The notes below the pieces were generated by a model, which did no database searches, was not told the DNA's origin, and saw only the letters and a program-made list of their open reading frames with translations. Shown here in pieces: positions 47,894 to 58,614 of a stretch of DNA of 64,000 nucleotides (position 1 is the first letter of the stretch; each line of letters starts with the position of its first letter). Source of the DNA: Margaritifera margaritifera (lineage: Eukaryota; Mollusca; Bivalvia; Unionida; Margaritiferidae); the NCBI GenBank assembly GCA_029931535.1, contig JAQPZY010001695.1, positions 3,786,501 to 3,850,500 of the forward strand. Reading direction: 5' to 3'. The position numbers were made by a program, and so were the translations under genes.

Positions 47894-50150
47894 GTTCACA
47901 AGGCTGTAATAGATCACCTTGCTATCCCAGTGGCAGCTGCAACTTTGCACGCTAGACCCAATGTTCAGAGTTTCAGACTATATGATGTACTATCTCAGGA
48001 AATGGGAGGGGACCTCCCGTGGCTCATGGCGTGTATCTTGCTGAAGGATCAACTGCTGGAAATCATGATCTGCACAGATGCCAGCTTGAATGCTCACTTG
48101 GCCACCTCCTGCTCTCCTTTCAAGTGAGCTCAGTTTGGCCCCTTCAGAAGTGCTCCAAACATATCAACTTCCAGGAGATAATGACCATAGTGAATGTTTT
48201 TTTATTGTGGCAGGAGATTTTATCTGGAAAGGCTATTTCACTTGTCCTGGTGGCTCAGTGATTAGTTTGCCAGACTCATGATTGAAATCATGAAGGTTTG
48301 TATCCTTCAATCGAATCATCCCAGGTCAGCAACCATGGTGTGCTCTTGAGCAAGATGCTCCAGTTGCATCAGCACGAAATAAGCTACTTATGTTGCTGTG
48401 GCATATTACACAAAACCAAATAACTTGTCCCATCACCTGAACTGTAATAAACGAATTCAGAAAGCAATGGAGAACCATATCCACAGACCTCATCCTTCCC
48501 ATTTGGGATTTTCTCAACTGGTGTCCTCATTGACAAATCCAAATTCAAGTTTGCCACACCCCAGGTAGGTTCAAGTTCCTAATGGACCCACAGTCTCAAT
48601 GGAATCAGACATTGCAAGGTTCTGTTCTCAATCTTCAGTTGAATCTGTACCCGCTGGGGTTGGCCCTTGCAGACCTCCTTGGGACAAGGTGGAGCACCAA
48701 GCTTCAGACTCTCATCTTATCAGCCACAGATTCGAAAGCCTGGGCAGCCAATGACCTTTCCTCAAATTGAAACAGTCTTTCCTCTTACTTCTCCAATCCC
48801 AAAGTCTTGCAGAAAATGAGGGAATCCTCGTTGTGATTATTGCTGACTGCTTCCCTCAAACAGGAAAAGTCATGGATCATCTACCTCCTTGATCTAGCGA
48901 CTGAGATTTCCAGGTCAGTCCTGCCTGCCAAAACAGCAGTGCATGCAGGTTCTCCATCCAAACTCAATGAACCTGCATGCCTGGCCCATATCACACAAGC
49001 CCTTAGAAAGAAACATTTCTCTGAACAAGTGGCGGACAGAATTGCATGGACAAGAAAACTCATCACGTTAAAAGAATATTGGAGGAAATGGAGAGTTTCT
49101 CTCAGTGGTAGGAGCAGAGACACATCTCTCCCTTAAAAGCCTCTGTACCACAGTTAGCTAACTTCCTCCTATGGCTTCTTGAGGTGAAGAAGTTAGCTGT
49201 GATCACAATCAAGGAATCAAGGGACACGGTCCAAAGTTTTCAGACATGTTTTGACATCCTGGACAAAAACCTTTCAGACCTTCTAGTCAATTTCATCTTG
49301 TCTCAATTGAAGGCCCTTGACCTTAGCCCAGACAGAATCCACTGTGGATTCTGACATGGTTGAATGAGGCACCTTTCAAACAACTTGTCTTGAGCCTCTC
49401 AGACTCAACTTTTGTGTGTAGCCTGTTTCTGTGTCATTCAAACTACAGCAGGCAGAATCAGTGAGATCTGCACCTCATTGGTCGATCCAAACTATTTCTT
49501 AGCGGTTCCGCCATAATGGTTCAGTTTCTCTCATGAGTGCCCCTGCTTTCATTGCTAAAAACAGGCTCCCACTTGTGTTTGTTTTGAAACTGCTGTCTAC
49601 TTTGGGCCCTTAAGGGGCATCTACAGGACCCCATCAGGGCACTGAGGCAGTATTTGAATGGGGCTGAGCTAACCAGAAGAGGGATGTATCATTTGATTTT
49701 GCCACCGAGATAAAGAATGGACTATATTCCAGGTTCTGTCATCCTGGACCTGTTCGGTTATCTGCTCAGTCTACAAAGAAATAATCCATGACCAGATGAA
49801 TTTCTTATGTATATCAGCTCACAAGATTAGCACAATCGCCACTCAAGTGCAACTGTTTCGTGACCAAAATAACTCAGGCCTTTGGATGGAGGTCAGAGAT
49901 GTAATTCTTTGACTTTTACCTCAGAGAACTTTTACCCCCATAGTACTCAGTTCAATTTAGCAGGACCTATATCAGAAACATAATGGGCCACCTTACCAAG
50001 TCGTTCAGCAGCTTTGGAACAATGCGGGTTACTCTACTTCCACTGAATTTGCAGGAGCAAATTTTTCACTAAATTGTGTCCTAGCACTGATCATGTGCTA
50101 TCCCTATCCGGTTTCTCACATGTAACTTGAAGCTAATGTACATATGTTAG
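47891..50150 (+). mobile_element. Decayed DIRS/Ngaro-like (tyrosine recombinase) retrotransposon
   Basis: Coding remnants read colinearly with DIRS-type elements across several frames. VIDHLAIPVAAATLHARPNV (start of the RNase H connection) is followed by CTDASLNAHLA (RNase H TDAS block, about 48073) and HINFQEIMTIVNVFLLWQ (about 48162). Then come DSKAWAANDLSSNWNSL (about 48730) and FSEQVADRIAWTR (about 49018). Last is PQLANFLLWLLEVKKLAVI followed by TIK (49148-49213), like the N-terminus of the tyrosine recombinase. Many stops and frameshifts follow to about 50100. The reverse transcriptase core is missing. Class recognised from memory; DIRS versus Ngaro is not decided. Confidence 0.68.
48248..48422 (+). 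mobile_element. tRNA-derived SINE, family B, inside the DIRS-like element, 8-bp target duplication
   Basis: ACTTGTCC occurs at 48240-48247 and 48423-48430, bracketing a SINE with TGGTGGCTCAGTGATTAGT, GGTTTGTATCCTTC and CATCCCAGGTCAGCAACC. It splits the RNase H remnant. Confidence 0.87.
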
Positions 50151-50848
50151 GAGATCATAGATCATAGATAGGGCCAACTATGGGGTAAGGTGATATAACT
50201 TCCTCCCCCTCTTACTTATTCTCCTAACATATTATGAACAGGTAATATATTTGAAAAAGAGACCAGTTTTTGGAGTAAAATATGTTTCCTCAAGAATGCT
50301 TACCCAATCATAATGCAGGCACACCCTCTCAAGACCTCCCCACAGTTACATTCCAAGAAGAGTATGCACATCTGCTCCAGTAGTAATCAATGAGTGACGG
50401 GATTGGGTGCCATTGGGTGCCAATCCCTGTATCCAAGGAGAGACCACTCTTTTCTGACTTCTGTCTTATTCAGCAGATGAGTTTCTAGTACTTTTGTTTC
50501 TAAAAGAAGCTGAAAGATGTGGTAAGTTGGCTTGGGGAGGCTGGATTTGTGAGGTAATCGATGTTCTCCTTGCGTATTATGATCCGATAAGTATTATTGA
50601 AGAAACATTTAACTCCAGAAATTGGTTTACAGACATTTTCATAATTATGTCTTGACCACAAACTATTCAAGTTTTGTTTGTACGTATTTGTTTGATATTA
50701 GGCCCTTGTTCAGCCTTTGCCATACAATCAATTCATTTCTCCTCTCTTTTGAATTTTACCAACTTTATCAAAGAATTTTTGAAAAGAAATGGTACAAATT
50801 AGCTTTATTTTCATCAGTATTCCTCACTCAATGTATATGTATTTCCAG
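50151..50848. other. End of intron 8, possible 3' UTR of the DIRS-like element
   Basis: No frame or repeat recognised. The exon 9 acceptor ends it. Confidence 0.4.
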
Positions 50849-51064
50849 AGAGGAACAGTACCGTCAGATGTGGTCAGAGCTGGAGACATTGGTGAGATTA
50901 CATGCCGACACATCACCAATGCATCAGATGATCTTGGACTGTCTGTTGGATTGTAAAAAGCCTGATGAATCAAAGGCTTCATCAAGAAAGGGAGATAAAT
51001 CTGTACACAAGGAGGAGAAAATGGAAGTCAGTGAGGCAGAAAAATCATGGAAGGATATTGAGAG
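50849..51064 (+). CDS. INTS13: INTS13 visible exon 9 (216 bp)
   Basis: The acceptor is ATTTCCAG ending at 50848 and the donor is GAGAG|GTAGAT at 51065. Phase is 2 in and 2 out. It encodes EEQYRQMWSELETLVRLHA and then a charged stretch ending in EKSWKDIER, against DEQYRIMWNELETLVRAH and EKSWQDSER in human. The Lys/Glu-rich second half is the low-complexity linker that precedes the C-terminal tail. Starting two bases later would break the frame, so 50849 is preferred. A 26-bp minisatellite begins just downstream. Confidence 0.95.
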
Positions 51065-51073
51065 GTAGATTTA

Positions 51074-51315
51074 AAAAAATGAAAAATAGCCCACTTTCAT
51101 ATACAATAAAAATAGCCCACTTTCATATGCAATAAAAATAGCTCACTTTCATATACAATAAAAATAGCCCACTTTCATATACAATAAAAATAGCTCACTT
51201 TCATATACAATAAAAATAGTCCACTTTAATATACAATAAAAATAGCCCACTTTCATATACAATAAAAATAGCCCACTTTCATATACAATAAAAATAGCCC
51301 ACTTTCATATACAGT
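51074..51315. repeat. Minisatellite, 26-bp unit, about 9 copies
   Basis: The unit is CCCACTTTCATATACAATAA followed by AAATAG, very homogeneous (few substitutions), starting 10 bp after exon 9. Confidence 0.96.
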
Positions 51316-51722
51316 CACATTTGCTCAGGGTTCAACTCCTACAGAGGAATAACCTGTTCATAATAATAGTAGCAATAATAATCACTTGTCCAGGTCCATA
51401 ATACTTAATTGTTACCGTTAAGTACAGTTATGAATCTCATTGGGTAAATAACCTTTGCACAGTCAGGTCACTGTAGCTTATACTTCATGCCTCATTGGAT
51501 TTGGTTAGACTTTATGTTAATGTTTATCTATCCACAGCTGATAAAACTCAGTATAGGGTTGTGTTTAGTGAGAACAGCATGCTTACTCCTGCAACTAGGT
51601 CACAGTGATATTCATTTCATGCTTCATTCCCTTTTTAAAAGTTTTGTGTTAAACTTCAATCTGTAGGCACTGCTGAAACTTGGTAAGGAAATGGAATTAA
51701 ATGTGTATACCAGTATCATATA
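51316..51722. other. No feature recognised in intron 9
   Basis: AT-rich; no repeat or exon-like segment. Confidence 0.45.
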
Positions 51723-52817
51723 CAGTGGTCCGCCTCTTCAACATCCCCCTGACCAGCAGCCACCCACATTTTACGTCCAGAATCCCTTGGCACCAAGGAG
51801 TTTATGTTCAAAAGTACCCATAAAGGAAAGCCACCCCTCTAACATGGCCAGTAGGCACCTGCTTTTTATAGCCAGAATCCCTTGGCACCAATGAATTTGT
51901 GTTAAAAAAGTACCCCTCACCAGCCAGCATATTAGTGCAAAAAATTTCAAAATTTAACCTCATGAGTGGCTACATTTTTTCCAACATGATGATAAAGAAC
52001 CTCATTTTCATCCATACAAAGAGGTAAGTAATCTGATTATCCTTACAGCCGGATGATCCTCAGATGTCAGGTTTTGTGATTTTGATAATTGCCGCATGAA
52101 AATGGTGTGATAGACTTTTTGGCTTCCCTTAGATGTAGAGTTTTTTCACTTTGATAATTAGAGACTATTATTACAGTTGATAATTATCAAGATTACTATA
52201 GCTAATAGTGATGTGCTGTATTGTTCAGCACAAATCTACATGATGTAAAATTGGTATGATAGTCTTTTTGGCTTCTCCACACATAGAGAAAAGAAACATA
52301 AACTCAGCAGGGTACCAGACTATGACCATTGAATCATGTGACAAGATCACTTCCTATATAAACACGGGGAATTTTGTTTCAGTGCTAAAAATTATTCTGC
52401 AAAAATGGTCAAATGAAATGGATGGAGTAAGAAAGATTGTTAGAGTCAGGAGATGTTTGTACTCTGATTTAAACGACAAGGTATTTGAATGGTTTTGCAC
52501 TGTGCATGCCAAGAACAGTCCACTTACAGGTCAAATGATTCAAGAAAAGGCAACAATATTAAGACAGTTGTAAGAAAATATTGATGATTATTCATAATAT
52601 TCTTTGTAAAATGACATTAGTAACAGTTTGTATCACATTGATTCCATAACATACATGTGATTTTTAAATGAAAATATGAAATGTTTCAGAATTAGCTGTG
52701 ACTTTCTTACTTCATATGTAATTACTAATATATGTAATCCCCCTTTAGAATGGTCACTCCTCTAATAAGGTCACATTCCTGCTGCAGAAGGAGTCACATT
52801 ACAAGAGGGAACCGCTG
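51723..52817 (+). mobile_element. pogo/Tigger-like element 1 with DNA-binding-domain remnant
   Basis: Left end CAGTGGTCCGCCTCTTCAAC; right end reverse-complements to CAGCGGTTCCCTCTTGTAAT; TA on both outsides. An open frame at 52256-52573 contains RRCLYSDLNDKVFEWFCTVH and AKNSPLTGQMIQEKA. This is a CENP-B/Tc5-type helix-turn-helix as found in the N-terminus of pogo-family transposases. The catalytic part is absent, and the total length of about 1.1 kb implies an internal deletion. A two-copy repeat (CCAGAATCCCTTGGCACCAA) lies at 51760-51895. Confidence 0.8.
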
Positions 52818-53344
52818 TATACCTGCTTACAAGTGGAAAAATGTTACCAAAACTTCTTGTCATGCAGAGTGGGGGTTAACTTTGAGTGCAACATACTAAA
52901 AATGCAATAAATTTATGGTTAATGTTGAAGACGCTGTCATCAGTATATTCAAAATTCCGTCAATTAATATATTTTTTCATGCCACTATTCTCATTCAGAA
53001 ATGCATATATGGTATGCAATTTATCTGTCCACTTCAGTTATTTGTTAAACAATACTTTTAAGTAAATATAGATAGATTTTAATAATTTGAAAATATAAAA
53101 TTAAATATTACTCGTCATAAAGTTAAAATGACTATCGGTGTTGCTGACCATACATGTTTATTAGTTTATTGCATAAAACAGCCTGTGGTACCTCATTTAT
53201 AAGCCAGGTCTATTTCATAACTGACATTTCCTAAGTTATCTGCCAATGCACATCAAAGCTAACGCAGCTGCACTAGTTTGAAAAAGCAGGATCCACTTGT
53301 TTTTGCAGCTGACAAATTGATTGAGTGCTGATTTTACACATGTT
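52818..53344. other. No feature recognised in intron 9
   Basis: AT-rich sequence. Confidence 0.45.
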
Positions 53345-53497
53345 CAGTATGTACTCACTTATAAGTCATGTCCAACCGCAAACAACATAGACCCTGATCA
53401 AACTCCATGGACCCAGATCTGCTGGCACACAATGTGATGCCAGATCTGGGTCTATGCAGTTTGTAATTGGACTGTACTTGTAAGTGAGTATAGATGG
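53345..53497. mobile_element. MITE, family TATACTC, copy 3, internally deleted (about 153 bp)
   Basis: Left CAGTATGTACTCACTTATAA, right complementary CTTGTAAGTGAGTATAGATGG then TA. The interior keeps only ACCCAGATCTGCTGGCACA and its inverse CAGATCTGGGTCTATGCAGT. Confidence 0.82.
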
Positions 53498-53785
53498 TAC
53501 ACCAGTAGAGTCCCATATTCATTGAACTGCATGTGCTTGTTTTGCATAATGGACGACTTCCCACCATCATGCTGCACACTTGACACCTGTTCAGTTGTGG
53601 CCACCCTGTAATGAGATCACACTGACTGTATAGTCAAAATGTCACTGACTGAAGCCAAAATTAACTCTCCACAAAAATATTCCCCAAGTTTCTGAATGGT
53701 CAGTGTTCTGTCAGTTACCTTGTCACTTGGATATCATACTTGTGTTAGTTTCACATTAATGGGGAAAAGAAAACATATAGCTACA

Positions 53786-54045
53786 ATATTGTAACCTTGA
53801 CTATATGTCAAGGCAACAGAGTGATCCTGTGCCTTGCAATGTAGCAAAATACATTTATTGTAAAACACATAGTACAATATTTTAACCTTGACTATGTCAA
53901 GACAACAGAGTGATCCTGTGCCTTGCAATTTAGCAAAATACATTTATTGTAAAACACATAGTACAATATTGTAACCTTGACTATGTCAAGACAACAGAGT
54001 GATCCTGTGCCTTGCAATTTAGCAAAATACATTTATTGTAAAAGT
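53786..54045. repeat. Three-copy repeat, about 87 bp
   Basis: ACAATATTGTAACCTTGACT, ATGTCAAGACAACAGAGTGA, TCCTGTGCCTTGCAATTTAG and CAAAATACATTTATTGTAAA are repeated; copies 2 and 3 are nearly identical. Confidence 0.93.
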
Positions 54046-54224
54046 CGGAAAAAGGAATTGAATTAAAACCTGCTGCTAAAATAGAGTTATATTTTTTTCG
54101 GGAATTTTGACTTATGATAATGTTATTAAGCCTATATAATGGTAAAATATTTGGTGTGTTTACACTAACTGTACTTTGTCCACCATGACAGATGACACGA
54201 GATTCTCAAAGTTATTTGTTTTCC

Positions 54225-54388
54225 AAATAAGGCTTGCTTTACTATATTTGGATATGCACCACATTTACTATGATATGTTTATCTTTCCAAATAAGGATGT
54301 GATCAGTTTATCTTTCCAAATAAGGATGTGATCAGTTTATCTTTCCAAATAAGGATGTGATCAGTTTATCTTTCCAAATAAGGATGTA
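54225..54388. repeat. Minisatellite, 31-bp unit, about 4 copies
   Basis: TTTATCTTTCCAAATAAGGA plus TGTGATCAG; nearly perfect copies. Confidence 0.94.
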
Positions 54389-54538
54389 ATGTCCTTATAT
54401 GGTACACAGAAAAATGAGGCTGATAATAGAAGTAGTATTACATCTGCTCAAGAAGGTAAATTCTATTTTATGTGTGTTTCTACAGTGAAAATCTGTAATT
54501 TGTGGGTATTAAATAAGAGGACTAATCAATTTGTTTTA

Positions 54539-54540
<2 letters not shown>

Positions 54541-54625
<85 letters not shown>
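54541..54625. repeat. (TA)n microsatellite
   Basis: About 85 bp of alternating TA, ending TACATACATA. Confidence 0.97.
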
Positions 54626-54629
<4 letters not shown>

Positions 54630-54840
54630 CATATCTTCAAACTTGCTGACAGTATACAGGAATAGCTCTGGGTGTGAATCATACCTGGCACTCCACTGGT
54701 AGATATAGAATCATTTTAGTACCCAATTGATTAAGGAGGTAGGGGTACTAATTTTAGTTCTAGAAAACACAAGGTTTTTTTGATGGAGCATGACTTTGCA
54801 GTTAAAACATAACAATTGCACAGTGGAACTTTAATTTGGT

Positions 54841-54941
54841 ATTTTAGAGAAACTGGTACATGACTGAGACGAGTTTTAGAGAAACTGGTAGATGACTGAG
54901 ACGAGTTTTAGAGAAACTGGTACATGACTGAGACGAGAAGA
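54841..54941. repeat. Minisatellite, 32-bp unit, 3 copies
   Basis: TTTTAGAGAAACTGGTACAT plus GACTGAGACGAG. Confidence 0.93.
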
Positions 54942-54987
54942 AATCATTATTGAGGATAGTGCTAGGAATTTCAAGAAAATTCATGTA

Positions 54988-55177
54988 CCGTATATACTAT
55001 CATATAAGTTGGATCCACCTGCATACTTAATATACCCAGATCTTCCATTGTATAATGTGCCAGCAAATCTAAGTCTATGCAGTTTGTTAGGCCCTGATCT
55101 GTGGGCACATTATGTGATATCAGGTCAGGGTCTATGTTGTTTGCAGTTGGACCCAACTTATAAGCAAGTATATACGG
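54988..55177. mobile_element. MITE, family TATACTC, copy 4 (190 bp, TA target duplication)
   Basis: Left CCGTATATACTATCATATAA and right TTATAAGCAAGTATATACGG, with TA on both sides. The inner arms are TTGGATCCACCTGCA and TGCAGTTGGACCCAA. Confidence 0.9.
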
Positions 55178-55261
55178 TAGTGGAAAGTCCTTATGCAAAT
55201 GGCAGCAGAGTCCGAATAGGCGAGTCCTTAGCAGCTTCAGAATAAGTATGTAGTCACTATG

Positions 55262-55815
55262 AATGCCATTACTGTAGATTGAAGTCCCTTTTTATTGCTC
55301 AGGGTCATGTAATGTCTCATTTAAAGCATCTGTAGATTGAAGTCCCTTTTCCATTGCTTACGCTAATGTAATGTCTCATTTAAAGCATCTGTAGATTGAA
55401 GTCCCTTCCATTGCTCAGGCTAATGTAATGTCTCATTTAAAACATCTGTAGATTGAAGTCCCTTTCCATTGCTTAGGTTAATGTAATGTCTCATTTAAAG
55501 CATCTGTAGATTGAAGTCCCTTTCCATTTCTCAGGGGGGGCCCCGGGTGGCCGAGTGGTCTAACGCGCTCGCCTTTACCGATCACTGCCATCTCACCTCT
55601 GTCCGCATGGGTTCGAGTCTCGGGCTCAGCCAATGTAGTTATGTGAGAAAGCTTGCCAGTAGCTTCCAGTGGGTCGTTGGTTCTTCCCAGGATTTTCCTG
55701 GTTCTTCCTCCACCAGATATACTGGCCGCCATATATAGCCTATCATTTGCTGAAAAATGGTGTTAAACCCATAAAACCAAACCTAAACCATTTCTCAGGC
55801 TAATGTAATGTCTCA
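55262..55815. repeat. Minisatellite, about 58-bp unit, 5-6 copies, split by a SINE
   Basis: The unit is CATCTGTAGATTGAAGTCCC, TTTCCATTGCTCAGGCTAAT and GTAATGTCTCATTTAAAG. The last unit is interrupted at 55536-55787 and resumes with GCTAATGTAATG. Confidence 0.93.
55536..55787 (+). mobile_element. tRNA-derived SINE, family C, with perfect 12-bp target duplication
   Basis: CCATTTCTCAGG at 55524-55535 and 55788-55799 brackets a 252-bp insert. The head is GGGTGGCCGAGTGGTCTAAC with B box GGGTTCGAGTCTCGGG (Ser/Leu-type tRNA ancestry). The body has CAGTGGGTCGTTGGTTCTTC and the tail is AAAACCAAACCTAAA. Its promoter boxes are the least decayed of the SINEs here. Confidence 0.95.
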
Positions 55816-55819
55816 TTTA

Positions 55820-57070
55820 CAGCATAAGCAGGCTGGTGGTTTGAGACATGATAGACTTGGGCTTAGACAATGCATACATATAACCCAGAAATTGTTGGCC
55901 AATGCCAATGAAAAAGTTAATAGTTTCTTTAAATTTATGATCATATAGAGGAAACATGATGATTTTCATTTGGTGCACATTGGAAATTTGGATGAAAACT
56001 CCCATCTTTTTTATATGTATGCCAGGAAATTCTGTGTTACACCCAGTTGGATACAAAGCTGTCAATAAGGACTTCTGGAAATGAAAAGCAGCATGTCATT
56101 GTTGTACTGAGTTGTTTGGCAAAAGGCACGAAACTGAAGCTGCTACTTGTGTTTAAATGCAAGACGATCCTGGAAGAAAAACTGCTAAGTGGAGTTGTTG
56201 TATCTGTTGTCCCCCAGGGATGGGTACATGAGGAAATTTGTTTACTCTGGATTGAGAAATGGAACACAGACCTGGCACATTGTTGAATCCCTAGGTGTTA
56301 TTTGTGTGGGGCATGGTTGATGCAGTCTGTGAAACAGAAGTTGGAGTGATATTGGACATACCAAGCTGTGATCCCAGTTAACACCACATCTGGACTCCAA
56401 ACCACTGGATGTTTGCCTAAACAAGCCATTTAAGGCAAACATGTGAAAGTAGTGGTACAGTTGGATTGTAGATGGACCCAAAGAAGTGATGAAAGTAGTG
56501 GTACATTCTGATTGTAGATGGACTCAAAGAAGTGATGAAAGCAGTGGTGCAGTTGAATTGTAGATTGGCCCAAAAAAGTGATGAAAGCAGTGGTACAGTT
56601 GGATTGGAGATTGGCCCCAAAAAGTGATGAAAGCAGTGGTACAGTTGGATTGTAGATTGGCCCAAAAAAGTGATGAAAGCAGTGGTTCAGTTGGATTGTA
56701 GATGGACCCAAAGAAGTGATAAAGGCAGGTAACACTGTAGCTTCCAGGGATTAATTTAGTATGCCAATGGCTGACCATGGCATGGGAGGAAATTCCATCA
56801 TAGATAGTGGTGTAGTCATTAAAGAATGTGAAATTTCCAATGCTGTGGATGGGACTGTGGACAGTGATCTGTTCATCAACTTTATTCTTTGAGGCTAGAC
56901 CAGCACTGAAGTAGCTGCAGAAAAACAATGAAGACCAGAAATCTGAGATGATGTTTATAATGACCAGGATTTCTGAACTTTATTTATCAACGCAGATGAT
57001 GATAAGAAGTTCTTTCACTTTGAACCAGAGAATGAGTTTGACATTGATAAAGATACTAGGAATCATAACA
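55820..57070 (+). pseudogene. pogo/Tigger-like transposase pseudogene (element 2)
   Basis: DDE-transposase blocks in order, with frameshifts. LRQCIHITQKLLANANEKVN is followed by HIGNLDEN (the HIGNMDE-type first catalytic Asp block, about 55977) and TKLSIRTSGNEKQHVIVVLS with KGTKLKLLLVFKCKT (56047-56160). Then come GWVHEEICLLW (about 56221), AVIPVNTTSGLQTTGC, and ECEISNAVDGT (about 56830), matching the CGISNALDG-type C-terminal motif. A 46-bp array lies inside. Element ends are not identified. Not functional. Confidence 0.82.
56441..56728. repeat. Minisatellite, 46-bp unit, 6 copies, inside the transposase pseudogene
   Basis: The unit is GAAAGCAGTGGTACAGTTGG followed by ATTGTAGATTGGCCCAAAAAAGTGAT. 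It is bordered on both sides by transposase coding remnants. Confidence 0.94.
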
Positions 57071-58154
57071 GTATGGATGATGTTTTTGTTCTTTATATAT
57101 AAAAGATTTTGGGAATTAAAAAAATTGCAGGTAGCATTGAATCCATTTTTATCTCAGACTGATGTTCAAATTTACTGATTTTTCAAATAAATGGATTTTA
57201 AAATGTTGACCATGATGGGTTTCTATTGACTCCATTACAAAAACAAGAACAGTATGGCTGTTTATTTTAAATGTCTTCTGCTTAATAATAATATTCTATT
57301 TTTTATACACCCATTTTTTTCTTTTAATATCTAACTATCTGTCTATCCATCCATCCATCAGTCCACTCGGCCAGCTACCTTGTTTAGTTTTTTTTTCAAA
57401 GTGCAATAATGACTCACAGGTGACTTAAGTCACCCCTTGCAGACAGATTTCATTGGCAAAGTTCACCCTGACTTAGAGAGGTGGTTAAAAAAGAAATTAG
57501 TTTTAGCAGACCTCCCAAAAAGGTAGGGGTGTTGACTAATATTTTGAATTGTCTTATAAGTGACTAGATCACTGTTATATGTATTACATATATATCAGTT
57601 ACATGTGGTACTTGTTACATTTTTAAGAAATAATATTTCTGATCATTTAAGAAGGTCTCACAATTTAATGGCATATGTAGTGACCTCTGAAGGTTTTATG
57701 AGGTGGAAGCACCATAATAAATGAAAAAACAAAAACGAGAAAAGAAAATCTTTAGATGGGTTTTCACAATTGATAGGTGATACAGATGGATTAATCTGTC
57801 TGTCAGAACTTAAATCAAATTTTGAACATCAACAAGTGCTTAAAATGTCTAATCCTGAAAGAATTTAAATCCCAGAGATATTCTTATTTGTGTATAAGAT
57901 ATTTTCTAGACTGAATGGGCCAGGGGCACGTTATTTTGGGCATTAATTAACTGATTAATTAGTTGTGTGAATTTATAGAATTGGGAGTTCTGCATACCTG
58001 TTGAATATTTTTTTGTTGTTGTGTGGATTGGAACCTGATTTTGGCATTAGAAACCCTTAAAAAATCCTTATGTATCATGATTATATATAAATATATACTT
58101 CATAGACTCCTAATTCAGGGATGTGTGAATAAGCAACTTTCTCATGTATTTCAG
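57071..58154. other. End of intron 9, no feature recognised
   Basis: AT-rich; short (TCCA)n near 57335-57355. Confidence 0.45.
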
Positions 58155-58276
58155 ACACCAGAAGATGACAGAGAGGGAGAAGCAAGAGTTGAACAAGGGA
58201 GATTACTCTGAAGACTCTGGTCCCTCCACCAAAAGAATGAGATCTGGCTCTGAGGAACCACTTGTTAGATCAGGAG
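58155..58276 (+). CDS. INTS13: INTS13 visible exon 10 (122 bp), last one seen
   Basis: The acceptor is GTATTTCAG ending at 58154 and the donor is GGAG|GTACTG at 58277. Phase is 2 in and 1 out. It encodes a helical charged start (MTEREKQELNKG), then an acidic and Ser/Lys-rich segment containing PSTKRMRSGSEEP. This corresponds to the poorly conserved, probably disordered and nuclear-localising region of INTS13. Identity rests on frame, phase and position as much as on similarity. The remaining tail, including the conserved LLSLW-type motif expected next, is not found up to 64000. Confidence 0.88.
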
Positions 58277-58397
58277 GTACTGTCCTGTCAACAAGGATTT
58301 TTCTCTTCTTCTAGACAGAAATATTTGAATATTTACCCTGGGCTAGATATATAGAATCTTCCCAAATTATGTGGACAGGATAGTATAATTTAACCTA

Positions 58398-58614
58398 CCA
58401 TATATACTTGCATATAAACCAATACCAACTGCAAACTGCATAGACCCAGATCTGCCGTCGCATAATGCACTGGCAGATCTGGGTCTATGCAATTTGTAAG
58501 GACTAATCAGTAGAACAAACAACATAGACCCTTATCTGCCGGCGCATTATGCAACGGCAGATCAGGGTCTACGCTGTTTGCATTTGGACCGAGCTTTTAC
58601 ACGAGTATATACTG
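58398..58614. mobile_element. MITE, family TATACTC, copy 5 (217 bp, TA target duplication)
   Basis: Left CATATATACTTGCATATAAA, right ACACGAGTATATACTG, both next to TA. Two internal hairpins: TAGACCCAGATCTGCCGTCG with its inverse GGCAGATCTGGGTCTATGCA, and AGACCCTTATCTGCCGGCGC with GGCAGATCAGGGTCTACGC. Confidence 0.9.

Larger units (their letters stand above)
23293..58276 (+). other. INTS13: INTS13 (Asunder) gene, ten internal exons; both ends missing
   Basis: Gene-level entry. INTS13 is a nuclear subunit of Integrator, the RNA polymerase II-associated complex that cleaves snRNA and other nascent transcripts. It pairs with INTS14 in the INTS10-13-14 module, and its fly orthologue Asunder was found through dynein localisation in spermatogenesis (established knowledge). 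Ten GT/AG-bounded exons, joined in order, keep one frame for 443 codons without a stop. They read colinearly with human INTS13 from the CELVLIH strand to the acidic, lysine-rich region before the C-terminal tail. Exon end phases are 0,1,1,1,0,1,0,2,2,1. Introns are 1919, 6282, 1596, 1397, 1856, 3595, 3697, 6221 and 7090 bp. The roughly 200 N-terminal residues and the C-terminal cleavage-module-binding tail are not seen. The identity is recognised from memory of the family, not from a search. Confidence 0.96.

Noticed and set aside
52256..52573. 105-codon frame as a host CENP-B-like gene
   Set aside because: It lies between pogo-type ends with TA duplications, lacks a catalytic domain and splice signals, and fits a transposon remnant better.
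56047..56286. 79-codon frame as a functional TIGD/JRK-like gene
   Set aside because: Frameshifts and stops separate the other transposase blocks, and a 46-bp array interrupts it.
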